64,000 nucleotides of DNA from Paenarthrobacter nicotinovorans (GTDB lineage: Bacteria; Actinomycetota; Actinomycetes; Actinomycetales; Micrococcaceae). The stretch spans positions 62,001 through 126,000 of the forward strand of contig NZ_SZVS01000005.1 in the NCBI RefSeq assembly GCF_007670255.1, in the 5' to 3' direction. Under the pieces are notes generated by a model. The model saw only the letters and a program-made list of their open reading frames with translations, was not told the DNA's origin and did not search any database. Positions within the stretch are counted from its first letter, which is position 1; the number at the start of each line of letters is the position of its first letter. This document shows, in pieces, positions 41,482 through 50,467 of this stretch. The translations under genes were made by a program, and so were the position numbers.

Positions 41482-42936
41482 CTAAGCGTCCAGGGCCTTC
41501 TTGAGTGAGCGTCGGCGTCCGTACTTGAAGTAGAAGAACGCGTAGCAGGCGCCCACAAATGGAATTCCAAACAAAAGGGCGGCTACTTGGTTGGGATCGA
41601 AGGCAATGCCGATGAGGGACACCACGCACAGGGCGAACGCGAGGATCGGCACCAGCGGGAAGAGTGGCGCCTTGTACGGCAGCGTGTTGACGTCGCCGCC
41701 GTTCCTGACGAACGTCCGCCGGTAAATGAAGTGTGAAGCCACAATCGACATCCATACGCCAACCGTCGCGAAGCCAGCCACCGAGACCAGCACCAGGTAG
41801 ACCGTAGCCGGCGCCACAACGCTGCTGATGAGTGAAGCCAGCCCTCCGAGCATGCTCACGCAGAGGGCAACCAAGGGAATGCCGCGCTTGGTGAGCTTCT
41901 TGAAGACCTGCGGGGCGTGGCCTTCGTCGGCCAGCGAAAACAGCATGCGGGCACAGGAGAACAGGCCGCAGTTGCCCGCAGAGAGCAGGGCCGTGATGAT
42001 CACGAAGTTCATGATGTCAGCCGCATAGGGGATGCCAAGCATGGAGAACACAGTGACGAACGGGCTCTCATCCACGCTGACCTTTTCATACGGGATGGTG
42101 GCCGCGATGACCGTGATGGCACCGACGAAGAAGATCATGAGGCGGATCACCGTGGTGCGCATGGCCTTGGGGATGGTGGCGCCGGGGTTGGCGGTCTCAC
42201 CCGCCGCAACGCCGATCAGCTCGGAACCGGAGAAGGCGTAGAACACGGCCAGGCAGGTGACAAAAACCCCGGTGAAGCCGTTCGGGAAGAGCCCGTCAGT
42301 GGTGCTGAAGTTCGATCCGAAGGAGGGATAGTCGCCCGCGGCGAGGGGGTGGAAGCCGGCAAGCGCGGCGCCGCCCAGGATGATCAGGCCGACGACGGCG
42401 GCGACCTTGATGAGCGCGAACCAGAACTCCGATTCACCGAAGACACGCGATGAGATGGCGTTCAACGTGAAGAGGACGGTGGCGAACACGAAGCACCAGA
42501 TCCAGACGTCGACGCCGGGGAACCAGCGCTGCATCAGGAGGCCTGCTGCCGTGAATTCGGAACCCAGGGCCACGGCCCAGCAGAGCCAGTACAGCCAGGC
42601 GGTGGCAAAGCCCGTGGCCGGTCCAATGGTCCGGGCCGCATAGATGTGGAACGCGCCTGAGACGGGGAACGCAACAGCGAGTTCCCCGAGGCAAGCCATG
42701 ACGAGATAAACCACGACGGCGCCAATAAGGAAGGCGAGTACCGCACCCAAGGGGCCGGCGGTGGCGATGGTGTAGCCGGAACTGACGAAAAGGCCTGAAC
42801 CGATGACGCCGCCCATGGCGATCATGACCAAGTGCCGGGCCTCCATGGACCGGCGAAGTCCTGATGATGAAGCGGCAGTCGCGGACTGCGCTTCGGTTGC
42901 CGATGCATCGGCTTTTGTGGGGGAGCTGAGTCCCAT
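41482..42936 (-). CDS. Amino acid permease (APC superfamily)
   Basis: 484 residues, 12 predicted helices. The family signature opens TM1 (RHLVMIAMGGVIGSGLFVSS) and continues with GALGAVLAFLIG-type TM2 (here AGPLGAVLAFLIGAVVVYLV) and FYAFSGSELIGVAAGET in TM6. This is the amino acid transporter group (aromatic, Lys/Arg, GABA or Ser permeases) that imports with protons. Specificity cannot be read. Monocistronic. Confidence 0.88.
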   Translation of the reverse strand: MGLSSPTKADASATEAQSATAASSSGLRRSMEARHLVMIAMGGVIGSGLFVSSGYTIATAGPLGAVLAFLIGAVVVYLVMACLGELAVAFPVSGAFHIYAARTIGPATGFATAWLYWLCWAVALGSEFTAAGLLMQRWFPGVDVWIWCFVFATVLFTLNAISSRVFGESEFWFALIKVAAVVGLIILGGAALAGFHPLAAGDYPSFGSNFSTTDGLFPNGFTGVFVTCLAVFYAFSGSELIGVAAGETANPGATIPKAMRTTVIRLMIFFVGAITVIAATIPYEKVSVDESPFVTVFSMLGIPYAADIMNFVIITALLSAGNCGLFSCARMLFSLADEGHAPQVFKKLTKRGIPLVALCVSMLGGLASLISSVVAPATVYLVLVSVAGFATVGVWMSIVASHFIYRRTFVRNGGDVNTLPYKAPLFPLVPILAFALCVVSLIGIAFDPNQVAALLFGIPFVGACYAFFYFKYGRRRSLKKALDA

Positions 42937-43053
42937 ATTCCCTCCGGGAAGTTAGCCAGCAAAGTCTGAAGGAAGTGCCAGTCGGACGTGATCCAACTAA
43001 CACGAGAACAAGATTCATCACATGGCGAATGACCATTTCAAGGAGGATAAGAA

Positions 43054-43137
43054 ATGCGATTCAACGCACAACAAGGTCATGGCCGAGGCCAAGAGTTTCT
43101 TATCATTGAGTCATGCGAGCAATTACTCTACTTGTGA
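43054..43137 (+). CDS. Possible 27-residue small ORF
   Basis: ATG 43054 is preceded by a consensus AAGGAGGA ribosome-binding site (43040-43047) at 6 nt spacing. The product begins MRFNAQQGHGRGQEF and ends LLYL. It lies alone in the 251-bp spacer between the permease and pabC, both on the other strand. No homology is recognisable; it may be chance. Confidence 0.25.
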   Translation: MRFNAQQGHGRGQEFLIIESCEQLLYL

Positions 43138-43187
43138 CCTGCTAGGTTCCAAGCGGAGCAAATGTGCCAAGCGCCTGAGGCGGGACC

Positions 43188-44129
43188 CTATTCGATACCC
43201 GCGAACAGTTCGTTCAGTTCGGCTGTGAGCTGCTTTCGAATAGCGGGCGTGCCCACTTCCTGGCCGTTGATGTGGTTCACGGGCGCGATCAAGCGGATGC
43301 TCGAAATAAGCCAGACAGCGTCGGCATCGAACAGGTCCTGCGGCTCCAGCGGCCCGTAGCCCAATTCCCAGCCCGCCGCCTTGGCCGCGGCGAACAGGGC
43401 ACCCTGCGAGGTGCCCGGGAGGATCCCGCTGTCGAGCTGCGGCGTGATGAGGCGACGAACAGTCCTGACGGAACCGTCGCCGTCGTCGACTGTTTCAAGG
43501 TGCGCCAGCAACACAGTGGACGTTGGCCCCTCCAGGACGCGGCCGTCGGTCGAGGTGAAGATCGCGTCATCTGCGCCCTGCTTGTGCGCGTAGCGCAGCG
43601 CCGCCATGTTGACGGCGTAGGACAGCGTCTTGGCGCCAAGCAAGAGCCAGGGCGCGCGCTCGCCGGCTTCGGTATCGAAACCGCGGTCCAAAAGCACGAC
43701 GTCGATACCCGTCTCCCGCTGCCGGCGGCTGCCCGCGGGTGAGGGCGACGCCTGCACCCAGCAGGTTGGGCTCGCAGCACCTTCAACACCTCGGGTGACG
43801 AGCAGCTTGACCACCACTTCGTCTTCCTCGGGTGTAGGCGCGGGGTGGACTTCGCGGAATTCCGTGATGGCGGTGTCGATTGCCCTTCGCCACGCGTCCT
43901 GTGAGGGCAGGGTCAGGTCCAGTGCTGCCGCGGAACCGGCCAGGCGGTTGAGGTGCGCCTGGACCTTCCGTGGGCGGCCCTGAACGGCCAGGAGCGACTC
44001 GAACACGCCATCACCCCGGGTAGCTCCCAAGTCCGTGGCCATGAGCTGCGGCTGGCTGGAGTCGGCAATACGGCCGTTTTCGAAGGCGGGGTCCAGGAAA
44101 ACGAGGACCGTGGGAGCTACTGAAGTCAT
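43188..44129 (-). CDS. pabC: Aminodeoxychorismate lyase (class IV PLP aminotransferase fold)
   Basis: 313 residues. Class IV features: LGATRGDGVFESLLAVQGRP, PLP lysine in LLLGAKTLSYAVNMAALR, DAIFTSTDGRVLEGPTSTV and LPGTSQGALFAAAKAAGWE. PabC eliminates pyruvate from 4-amino-4-deoxychorismate to give p-aminobenzoate for folate. A pabB fusion gene lies 2.5 kb away, which supports this over branched-chain or D-amino acid transaminase. Same strand as pabB but separated by the opposing cls gene. Confidence 0.85.
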   Translation of the reverse strand: MTSVAPTVLVFLDPAFENGRIADSSQPQLMATDLGATRGDGVFESLLAVQGRPRKVQAHLNRLAGSAAALDLTLPSQDAWRRAIDTAITEFREVHPAPTPEEDEVVVKLLVTRGVEGAASPTCWVQASPSPAGSRRQRETGIDVVLLDRGFDTEAGERAPWLLLGAKTLSYAVNMAALRYAHKQGADDAIFTSTDGRVLEGPTSTVLLAHLETVDDGDGSVRTVRRLITPQLDSGILPGTSQGALFAAAKAAGWELGYGPLEPQDLFDADAVWLISSIRLIAPVNHINGQEVGTPAIRKQLTAELNELFAGIE

Positions 44130-44215
44130 GGTCCCAGCTTAGTGCGGGCCACTGCTGGTGGCTTTGCCGGATAGGCTGTGGTCACTGTTGTTCATGAACC
44201 GTGGGGGTTTGTCAC

Positions 44216-45688
44216 GTGCTCTTTCCTTTTCCGTTTGGCCAGGAATGGACCTGGTTGCTGGGCGCGTGGGCCATCGCGGAAGTCGTCATGCGGATCGTCC
44301 TGCTGGGAATCATTCCCGGCAACCGCCGTCCCACCACCGCCATGGCGTGGCTCTTGGCTGTGTTCCTCATCCCTTCCGTGGGCTTCGTCCTGTTCCTCCT
44401 TTTTGGCAACTTCAAACTCTCCAGGCGCAGGCGGGAGCAGCAGGAAGAGGTCAACCGCCGTGTACGCGCAGTCACCTCCGACCTCTCCGACCCGGTGAGT
44501 ATCTACTCCGGCCCCGAGTGGGTGAAGTCGGCCAGCGAGCTCAATCACCGGCTGGGCTCCCTGCCCATGGTGGATGGCAACAAGGTGGAACTGATTCCCG
44601 GGTACGAGGAATCCATCAAGGCCATGGCCGAGGCGGTCAGGGGCGCCACGAACTACATCAACGCCGAGTTCTACATCATGAGCAGTGACTCCGTGACGGA
44701 CGAGCTTCTGACCGAGCTGGAGAAAGCCGCTGAACGTGGCGTCACCGTAAGGCTCCTCTTCGACCACATCGGAACCTTGCGGGTCAAGGGCTACCGACGC
44801 CTGATCCGCAGGCTCAAGGCAGGCAAGATCCAGTGGAAGAGGATGCTCCCGCTGCTGCCCATCCATGGCCAATGGCGGCGTCCGGACCTGAGGAACCACC
44901 GCAAGATCATGGTGATCGACGGGCACGTCGCTTTCACGGGCTCGCAGAACCTGATCGAACCCTCCTACAACAATCCCAAGCACCGCAAGGTCGGCCGCAA
45001 GTGGGTCGAGCTGATGTCCAGGCTTGAGGGACCGATTGTGCCCACCCTCAACGTGGTGTTCGCGACGGATTGGCTGAGTGAAACGGACGAATCCCTGGAG
45101 GACCAGTTGCGTCTTCCGGCTCTCCCTCCTCCCGGACAGGTGACAGCCCAGGTAGTGCCGAGCGGCCCGGGGTTTGCCACGGAAAACAACCTGCGCCTTT
45201 TCAACACGCTGATCTACTCGGCACAGCACAGGATCTCGATTTGCAGCCCGTACTTCGTCCCCGATGATTCACTGCTCTACGCCATCACCACAGCGGCCCA
45301 GCGCGGCGTGGATGTGGAACTGTTCGTCTCGGAGAAAGGCGACCAGTTCCTGGTGCACCACGCGCAGCGCTCCTACTACGAGGCCTTGCTGGATGCTGGC
45401 GTGCGGATCTACCTGTACCGGGCGCCGTACGTCCTCCACGCCAAGCACTTCACTATTGATGACGAGGTAGCGGTTCTTGGTTCCAGCAACATGGACATGC
45501 GCTCCTTCTCCCTGAACATGGAGGTCTCGGTGATGCTCTTGGGCGCCGAAACCGTGAACCTCATGCGGGCCGTGGAGTCCACGTATCGCGAGGTATCCCG
45601 TGAGCTTACGTTGGACGACTGGATGGACAGACCCCCTCTGGCCAAGTATGTGGATAACGTCGCCAGATTGACCGCGACGCTGCAGTAA
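44216..45688 (+). CDS. cls: Cardiolipin synthase (phospholipase D family)
   Basis: 490 residues from GTG 44216, chosen for the GGGGG site 8 nt upstream; an in-frame GTG at 44201 would add 5 residues. Two N-terminal helices (WTWLLGAWAIAEVVMRIVLL, LAVFLIPSVGFVLFLLFG) are followed by two HKD domains: NHRKIMVIDGHVAFTGSQN and LHAKHFTIDDEVAVLGSSNM. It joins phosphatidylglycerol units into cardiolipin in the cytoplasmic membrane. The gene ends 4 nt from the pabB stop. Confidence 0.92.
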   Translation: MLFPFPFGQEWTWLLGAWAIAEVVMRIVLLGIIPGNRRPTTAMAWLLAVFLIPSVGFVLFLLFGNFKLSRRRREQQEEVNRRVRAVTSDLSDPVSIYSGPEWVKSASELNHRLGSLPMVDGNKVELIPGYEESIKAMAEAVRGATNYINAEFYIMSSDSVTDELLTELEKAAERGVTVRLLFDHIGTLRVKGYRRLIRRLKAGKIQWKRMLPLLPIHGQWRRPDLRNHRKIMVIDGHVAFTGSQNLIEPSYNNPKHRKVGRKWVELMSRLEGPIVPTLNVVFATDWLSETDESLEDQLRLPALPPPGQVTAQVVPSGPGFATENNLRLFNTLIYSAQHRISICSPYFVPDDSLLYAITTAAQRGVDVELFVSEKGDQFLVHHAQRSYYEALLDAGVRIYLYRAPYVLHAKHFTIDDEVAVLGSSNMDMRSFSLNMEVSVMLLGAETVNLMRAVESTYREVSRELTLDDWMDRPPLAKYVDNVARLTATLQ

Positions 45689-45692
45689 AAAC

Positions 45693-47747
45693 TCAGTGGG
45701 GGAAGTCGGAGCCAAGGGTTGAGAGTACTCCGAATGCCTTGGTCCGGATCTCCTCGTATTCGTCATCCGCGACGGAATCCGCGGTAATGGCCCCGCCCAC
45801 GCCCAGGGACAACGTCCGGCCGCCGTCAGCGTCGGGGTTCACTACCAGGGTGCGGATGACCACAGCGAGGTCGGTGGCGGCGTTCAGGGAAAAGTAGCCA
45901 ATGGCGCCGGAGTAGATACCTCGCGGCCCTGATTCGAGCTGGTCGAGGATGTCCATGGTGCTGATTTTTGGCGCGCCTGTCATGGACCCTGCGGGAAACG
46001 CTGCGGCGACTGCTTCAGCCCGGGGAGCACCCGGCCGGAGGTGGGCATCGATAGTGCTCACCATCTGGTGGACGGTGGCGTAGCTTTCGATGGCGCAAAG
46101 CCTGCTCACCGTTACCGAGCCGGGGATTGCGAAGTGGCTGAGATCATTGCGCAGGAGGTCAACGATCATGATGTTCTCGGCGCGGTCCTTCAACGACGTC
46201 TCAAGATCCTGCCGCAACGCTGCGTCCTCGGCCGGGTCGGCTGACCGGCCCCGGGTGCCCTTGATCGGCTCGGCCCGCATCCCGCCGTCGGACAGTATCC
46301 GCAGGAACCGCTCAGGCGACGTGCTGGCAATCTCCAGTCCGCCGAACCGGAGGTAGCTGGCGAACGGCGCCGGGTTCCGGCGTCGCAAGGCAAGGTAACT
46401 GCCCCACGCGTCCAGCTCCCCGGCGGGCGCCTCGAGTGTGGTGGTCAGGCAGATTTCGTACGAGTTGCCTTCGCTGATCTGGTGTTGCGAGTCGGCGATT
46501 TTGCGCTTGTAGTCGGTGGCGGAATCGCGGCTGGCGAACTCGGGAACCGTTGCGCCAAGGGTGCCCGCAGCGCCGGAGCCGCCTAAAGCAGCGGCAGCAC
46601 CGCCGTCGGAAGCGCTGACGACGGCGTCCCGCGCCTCCCGCAGCCAGTCGCCGGCGTCGGGGGCTTCCAAGGCGAGCAGCCAGGCAGTGTGTTCGCGATG
46701 GTCGAGCACCACGGCCCGGCCGGCGAAGAGGAGCGCGGCGTCAGGGGTGTCCGACTGGACATCGTTCCCGCCGGTTTCGCGCTTGAGTTCGTAGCCCAGA
46801 TATCCAAGCCAGCCGAGCGTGAATTGGGCGTCGTATCCGCGGGGTGCGCGGACGGCCCGCCGACCCCAGACGGAGTCGAGCCAGCGGAAGAAGGGGCCGG
46901 GCGTGGTCACCGTGGCCGAACCTGCGGTTACTTTGGTGACTCCGGAATGGTGCTGTACCGACTGGCCAAAGGTGCCGCCGTCGTCGGCCAGGATGCTGAA
47001 GCGGCTGCGTGCGGCTGCCTGGGAGCGGGCCGGTACGGCCGCGGCGTTGGAGGAATCGAGCCACACGGCGTTCGGTGAGCGGCCGTAGAGGGTTTCGAAG
47101 AGCCGTGCGGCGTCCGGGGTTGCTTCGAGGCGCTCGGACCGCAGCTGCAAGCCCCGGCGGGCGCTGAGTTCGGGGGAGAGGATCGCGGCAAGCGACGGCA
47201 GATACATCAGGGCCCGCAGGACATCCTCTGGTGCGGTGCCGTCGGCCGGATTCTGGACGTGGATGTCAGCGTCCTCCATGACCGAATCCGCCGCAAGCCA
47301 CTCTTCCTCTTGCGCGGCCCAGCTGTCCCAGTACGGTTCGTAGGTGCTTCCGTCGCGCGTCAGGGCACGACGACGGCGATCGTCACCTGGCGCTTCCACC
47401 CACACCACCGCGTCCAGCATGGAACGGCCTGCTTCAGCGCCGGCCCCAACACCCTCGACGATGACGATTTCGGCGGGCAGCGTGACGTTCAGGCCGCCGT
47501 CGTAATGCCGTTCCCAATCCCAGCTGACCCATTCGGCGGCTTTGCCCTCGCGAAGCGGCGCCAGGACGGTGCCCACGTAGCGCTCAATGCCGGTGCGCAG
47601 CCCGTTCCATCCGGGATAGATGTCCTCGAGGTGGAAGAGCGAGACTTTGTGGTGTTGCCGCAACCGGGCCGCCAGTTCCACGGCCAGAGTGGTTTTGCCT
47701 GCGCCGGACCTGCCGTCAACAGCGATGATCACGGGTGCGGGGGTCAT
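45693..47747 (-). CDS. pabB: Aminodeoxychorismate synthase component I with N-terminal P-loop kinase-like domain
   Basis: 684 residues from ATG 47747, which overlaps the phosphatase stop by 4 nt. Residues 1-about 190 form a uridine-kinase-like P-loop domain: Walker A GRSGAGKTT (12-20), LEDIYPGWNG, and VEAPGDDRRRRALTRDG. From about 200 on it is PabB/TrpE-like, with SEGNSYEICLTTTLEAP, PIKGTRGRSADPAEDAA, DLLRNDLSHF and GSMTGAPKISTMDIL in the chorismate-binding domain. PabB aminates chorismate with ammonia from PabA, which is not in this window. The kinase fusion is unusual; its substrate is unknown. Confidence 0.88.
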   Translation of the reverse strand: MTPAPVIIAVDGRSGAGKTTLAVELAARLRQHHKVSLFHLEDIYPGWNGLRTGIERYVGTVLAPLREGKAAEWVSWDWERHYDGGLNVTLPAEIVIVEGVGAGAEAGRSMLDAVVWVEAPGDDRRRRALTRDGSTYEPYWDSWAAQEEEWLAADSVMEDADIHVQNPADGTAPEDVLRALMYLPSLAAILSPELSARRGLQLRSERLEATPDAARLFETLYGRSPNAVWLDSSNAAAVPARSQAAARSRFSILADDGGTFGQSVQHHSGVTKVTAGSATVTTPGPFFRWLDSVWGRRAVRAPRGYDAQFTLGWLGYLGYELKRETGGNDVQSDTPDAALLFAGRAVVLDHREHTAWLLALEAPDAGDWLREARDAVVSASDGGAAAALGGSGAAGTLGATVPEFASRDSATDYKRKIADSQHQISEGNSYEICLTTTLEAPAGELDAWGSYLALRRRNPAPFASYLRFGGLEIASTSPERFLRILSDGGMRAEPIKGTRGRSADPAEDAALRQDLETSLKDRAENIMIVDLLRNDLSHFAIPGSVTVSRLCAIESYATVHQMVSTIDAHLRPGAPRAEAVAAAFPAGSMTGAPKISTMDILDQLESGPRGIYSGAIGYFSLNAATDLAVVIRTLVVNPDADGGRTLSLGVGGAITADSVADDEYEEIRTKAFGVLSTLGSDFPH

Positions 47748-48304
47748 GTCATAGAGGTTACCTGCTGGTGCTCGTGGCCTGCTTCGGTGTCCGCCTTGGC
47801 GATCGCTGACTTGACGTGCTCCACGATGCCCGGGATGGCAGCTTTTATCAGCGTCCAGGTGTTGTCGAAATCTGTGTGCCCGCCGTACCAAGGGTCTTCG
47901 ATGCCGAGATCGAGGGTGTTTCGCCCTGCCGCCTGCGGGTCGAAGCTCCTGAGCATGCGGACTTTCTCCAGCGATCCGCGGTCCGGAGCCCCTTCCTGGA
48001 GCCAGCCGAAATGGTCGACGTCGAGGGCGAGGATCAGGTCACGGCCTGCGAACCATTCGTGCCTCCACTCGCGGGCGACGTGGTCTTCGGACGCGATGTG
48101 CTGGGCGGTCAGGACCCTGGCGGCGCGGGGGTCGATGGGGTGGCCGACCTCGTACCCCGTGGTGCCCGCAGAGTCCACCATGACGAGTCCGCCGAGCCCT
48201 TCCGCTGCGAAGGCTTCGGTCAGCATGAGCGCAGCCATGGGCGAGCGGCAGATGTTTCCAGTGCAGACCGTAATGATGCGGTATGGGCTCGTCGTTGAGT
48301 ACAT
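47744..48304 (-). CDS. Low-molecular-weight protein-tyrosine phosphatase
   Basis: 186 residues. Catalytic P-loop VCTGNICRSPMAALM with Cys14 and Arg20, and the general-acid motif DPWYGG late in the sequence, as in Wzb/PtpA-type enzymes; a roughly 20-residue C-terminal extension is acidic/His-rich. It dephosphorylates protein phosphotyrosine. First gene of a two-gene unit with the pabB fusion. The start has no clear ribosome-binding site, so it may be leaderless. Confidence 0.9.
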   Translation of the reverse strand: MYSTTSPYRIITVCTGNICRSPMAALMLTEAFAAEGLGGLVMVDSAGTTGYEVGHPIDPRAARVLTAQHIASEDHVAREWRHEWFAGRDLILALDVDHFGWLQEGAPDRGSLEKVRMLRSFDPQAAGRNTLDLGIEDPWYGGHTDFDNTWTLIKAAIPGIVEHVKSAIAKADTEAGHEHQQVTSMT

Positions 48305-48408
48305 TCAGCAAGCATGGTCGATGTCACCCCCTCTTGGCTAGGGGCAACTTCACAGCTGAGTCACTTTTGGTGTCAAAGTTGTCACAGCGTGGGCGCAGGG
48401 CGCCTGCG

Positions 48409-49014
48409 TCAGGCCGTGGCGGCTTCCGCTGCTTCAGCCGCCAGCGCCGCTGCGGCCAAGTGAACAGTACGGACGACGGCGGCCCGTCGCCTCTGGACGC
48501 GGCCTGGGTCATTGCCGGCCATCAAACCGTCCAGTGCAGGCAGGACGGGAGCCGAATCGCAGAGGCTCACGATGGTAATGAGGAGATCTCCGGCATCCTC
48601 CCTGGAGATTCCGGGCAGGGCTGCGATGGTGCTGTTGACCTTGGAGGCGCAGTTGGCCATGCGTTTGGGCAGGCCCACAACTTCGGTGCCGCGCTCCAGG
48701 CCCTCCCAGAACAGAAGCCGGGGTGCGGTGGCGTCTTTTTGATGGTGGTCAAAGAGCCGTCCGGCGTAGTCCGCCATTGCTTCCGGGCCGGTGCCTTCGA
48801 TGGGTACCTCGTCCATGAGGGAGCTGAGGGCGGTGACGATGACGGCGTCGAACAATGCGTTTTTGTTGCCGAAGTACTGGTAGATCCGCTCCTTGTTGAC
48901 CCCGGCCTCGGACGCGATCCTGTCAATGCGGGCGCCCGCCAATCCGCGAGTGCAGAACTCGGTGGTGGCGGCCTCAAGCAGCAGGGCCTTGGTTCGTTCT
49001 GTGTCCCATGCCAT
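48409..49014 (-). CDS. TetR-family transcriptional repressor
   Basis: 201 residues. N-terminal HTH: LLLEAATTEFCTRGLAGARI and ASEAGVNKERIYQYFGNKNA (about residues 10-55); the remainder is the variable ligand-binding helical domain. Divergent from a small membrane-protein gene with two TetR-like operators in the 99-bp spacer, so it probably represses itself and that gene. Ligand unknown. Confidence 0.9.
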   Translation of the reverse strand: MAWDTERTKALLLEAATTEFCTRGLAGARIDRIASEAGVNKERIYQYFGNKNALFDAVIVTALSSLMDEVPIEGTGPEAMADYAGRLFDHHQKDATAPRLLFWEGLERGTEVVGLPKRMANCASKVNSTIAALPGISREDAGDLLITIVSLCDSAPVLPALDGLMAGNDPGRVQRRRAAVVRTVHLAAAALAAEAAEAATA

Positions 49015-49034
49015 AGGGTCATATTAGCAGTTTC

Positions 49035-49104
49035 CAACTAAGTAGTTGTAATTGACTGCGTGCAGGGTTATGGTGATCTCACATCAATTACAACTATCTG
49101 GTTG
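49035..49104. promoter_or_regulatory. Twin TetR operators in divergent spacer
   Basis: CAACTAAGTAGTTG (49035-49048) has perfect 6-bp arms. CAACTATCTGGTTG (49091-49104) is the same with one arm mismatch. They sit near each start, 21 nt from tetR and 10 nt from the membrane-protein gene, and are placed as mirror images with 19 of 22 matching positions including flanks (TTGTAATTGA). Confidence 0.7.
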
Positions 49105-49113
49105 GAGAATCTG

Positions 49114-49449
49114 ATGACGACCCCCGTCGCCGCCGAAACAACTGCCTCCGAAGCCCCGGCTGTCGCGCCCAACTCAAGCGCCGCCGTCGTCCGGCCCCAG
49201 GGACCCTCGGTGCACATGCGTGCACTCATCACCTGGATCGCGATCTTCCCGCTCGTCTCGGTAGGCATGCTGTTGCTTGGCCCCATCATGGAACCGTGGC
49301 ACCCGGTCCTTCGTGCCCTGGTATTGACCGCGTTCGTGGTTCCTACTGCTGTGTACGTTGTGGTTCCCCGCCTGATGGCCGGACACGGTGCGCTGAGCCG
49401 CAGGGCGATCGAGCGCTCAGCCCAGCGCGCAGCCCGCAAGTCCGCTTAA
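49114..49449 (+). CDS. Small two-helix membrane protein under TetR control
   Basis: 111 residues from ATG 49114 (TTGGAGA 6 nt upstream; an earlier in-frame start lies in the operators). About 30 residues of low-complexity Ala/Thr/Pro precede two helices (LITWIAIFPLVSVGMLLLGP and LVLTAFVVPTAVYVVVPRLM), then a basic tail. I do not recognise the family with certainty; it resembles DUF2798-like small membrane proteins. It is the apparent target of the divergent TetR. Confidence 0.7.
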   Translation: MTTPVAAETTASEAPAVAPNSSAAVVRPQGPSVHMRALITWIAIFPLVSVGMLLLGPIMEPWHPVLRALVLTAFVVPTAVYVVVPRLMAGHGALSRRAIERSAQRAARKSA

Positions 49450-49516
49450 CCCAATTAGGGGACAGCTCGTGCTCCACTGAGCACTCAGTAGAGCAGGAGC
49501 TGTCCCCCAGTTGGGT
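49449..49516. repeat. Palindromic element, GGGGACAGCT type, copy 1
   Basis: Long imperfect palindrome between convergent genes: left arm starts CCCAATTAGGGGACAGCT (49450) and the right arm ends AGCTGTCCCCCAGTTGGG (49515), with inner GTGCTC/GAGC pairing and a 15-nt centre. It touches the upstream TAA stop and ends 10 nt from the ribokinase stop. Probably also a terminator. A second member lies at 60491-60560. Confidence 0.75.
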
Positions 49517-49525
49517 ACACGGGGG

Positions 49526-50467
49526 TTAGGAGGCGCGGGCGGCTTCGGCTTCCTCGAGGGTTGCGTAGGCGGCCTGGGTACCCTTCTTCGTTGCGGCCAA
49601 CGCGGCGGCCACCGAAGCGAACGACGCCGCGTCAGTGAGCGAATCGCCGGCGGCCAAGCGCGCGGCCACGGCACCGGTGAACGCATCGCCGGCACCCGTC
49701 GTGTCGACGGCGGAAACCCGCGTCGGAGCGATCCGGGTCAGCTGCTCCCCGCGAGCCAAGGAATCCAGCACCACGGATCCCTGCGAACCAAGGGTCACGA
49801 GCACCCGCTGCAGGCCGCGGTCGGCGAACTGGCTGCGAACGGGCTCCCACGCTTCGGCGTTCGCCTCGGCATCGGGTATAAAAGCCTCCGGGCCAAGGAA
49901 CAGGGCGGCCTCGTGCGCGTTCACCAGCAGCACGTCGCTCAAGCCCGCCAACAACTCAGGCACCTCAGCGTACGGCGAGAGGTTCAGCAGCACTGTAGCT
50001 CCGGCGTCGTGCCCTGCCTGGGCGGCGGCCACGACGGTATCGATGCCAACCTCCAGGCAGAGGCACACGACGGCGGCGTCCTGGAACGCGGCGAAGTCGA
50101 CATCGGCGGGGGCCAGCGTGCCGTTGGCGCCGGCGGAGATGATGATGCTGTTCTCACCGTTGGCATCCACCGAGATCACTGCGACGCCGGTCGCGGTATC
50201 CGAGCGTCGAACCCGCGAGACGTCCACCCCGGCGTTGGCGGTGGACTCGAGGAGCATGGTCCCGTTGGAGTCCTCGCCCACTGCGCCGATCAGGGTCACC
50301 TTGCCGCCCAGCTTGCTGGCCGCAACCGCTTGATTGGCGCTCTTGCCGCCGGGATTCACGGCGAAGCCGTTGCCATGGACGGTCTCGCCGGGCTGGGGGA
50401 GTCGCTGGGTGTAGATGGTCAGGTCCGCATTGAGCGAGCCAACGACGACAATTCCGGACGTGCTCAC
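49526..50467 (-). CDS. rbsK: Ribokinase
   Basis: 313-residue PfkB-family kinase: VVVGSLNADLTIYTQRLPQP, the GG-containing NPGGKSANQAVAASKLGG, and the catalytic DTTGAGDAFTGAVAARLAAG with the base Asp. It phosphorylates ribose to ribose-5-phosphate with ATP. Last gene of the nucleoside operon, GTG start overlapping the MFS stop by 4 nt; it would use ribose released by the nucleoside hydrolase. Confidence 0.93.
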   Translation of the reverse strand: MSTSGIVVVGSLNADLTIYTQRLPQPGETVHGNGFAVNPGGKSANQAVAASKLGGKVTLIGAVGEDSNGTMLLESTANAGVDVSRVRRSDTATGVAVISVDANGENSIIISAGANGTLAPADVDFAAFQDAAVVCLCLEVGIDTVVAAAQAGHDAGATVLLNLSPYAEVPELLAGLSDVLLVNAHEAALFLGPEAFIPDAEANAEAWEPVRSQFADRGLQRVLVTLGSQGSVVLDSLARGEQLTRIAPTRVSAVDTTGAGDAFTGAVAARLAAGDSLTDAASFASVAAALAATKKGTQAAYATLEEAEAARAS

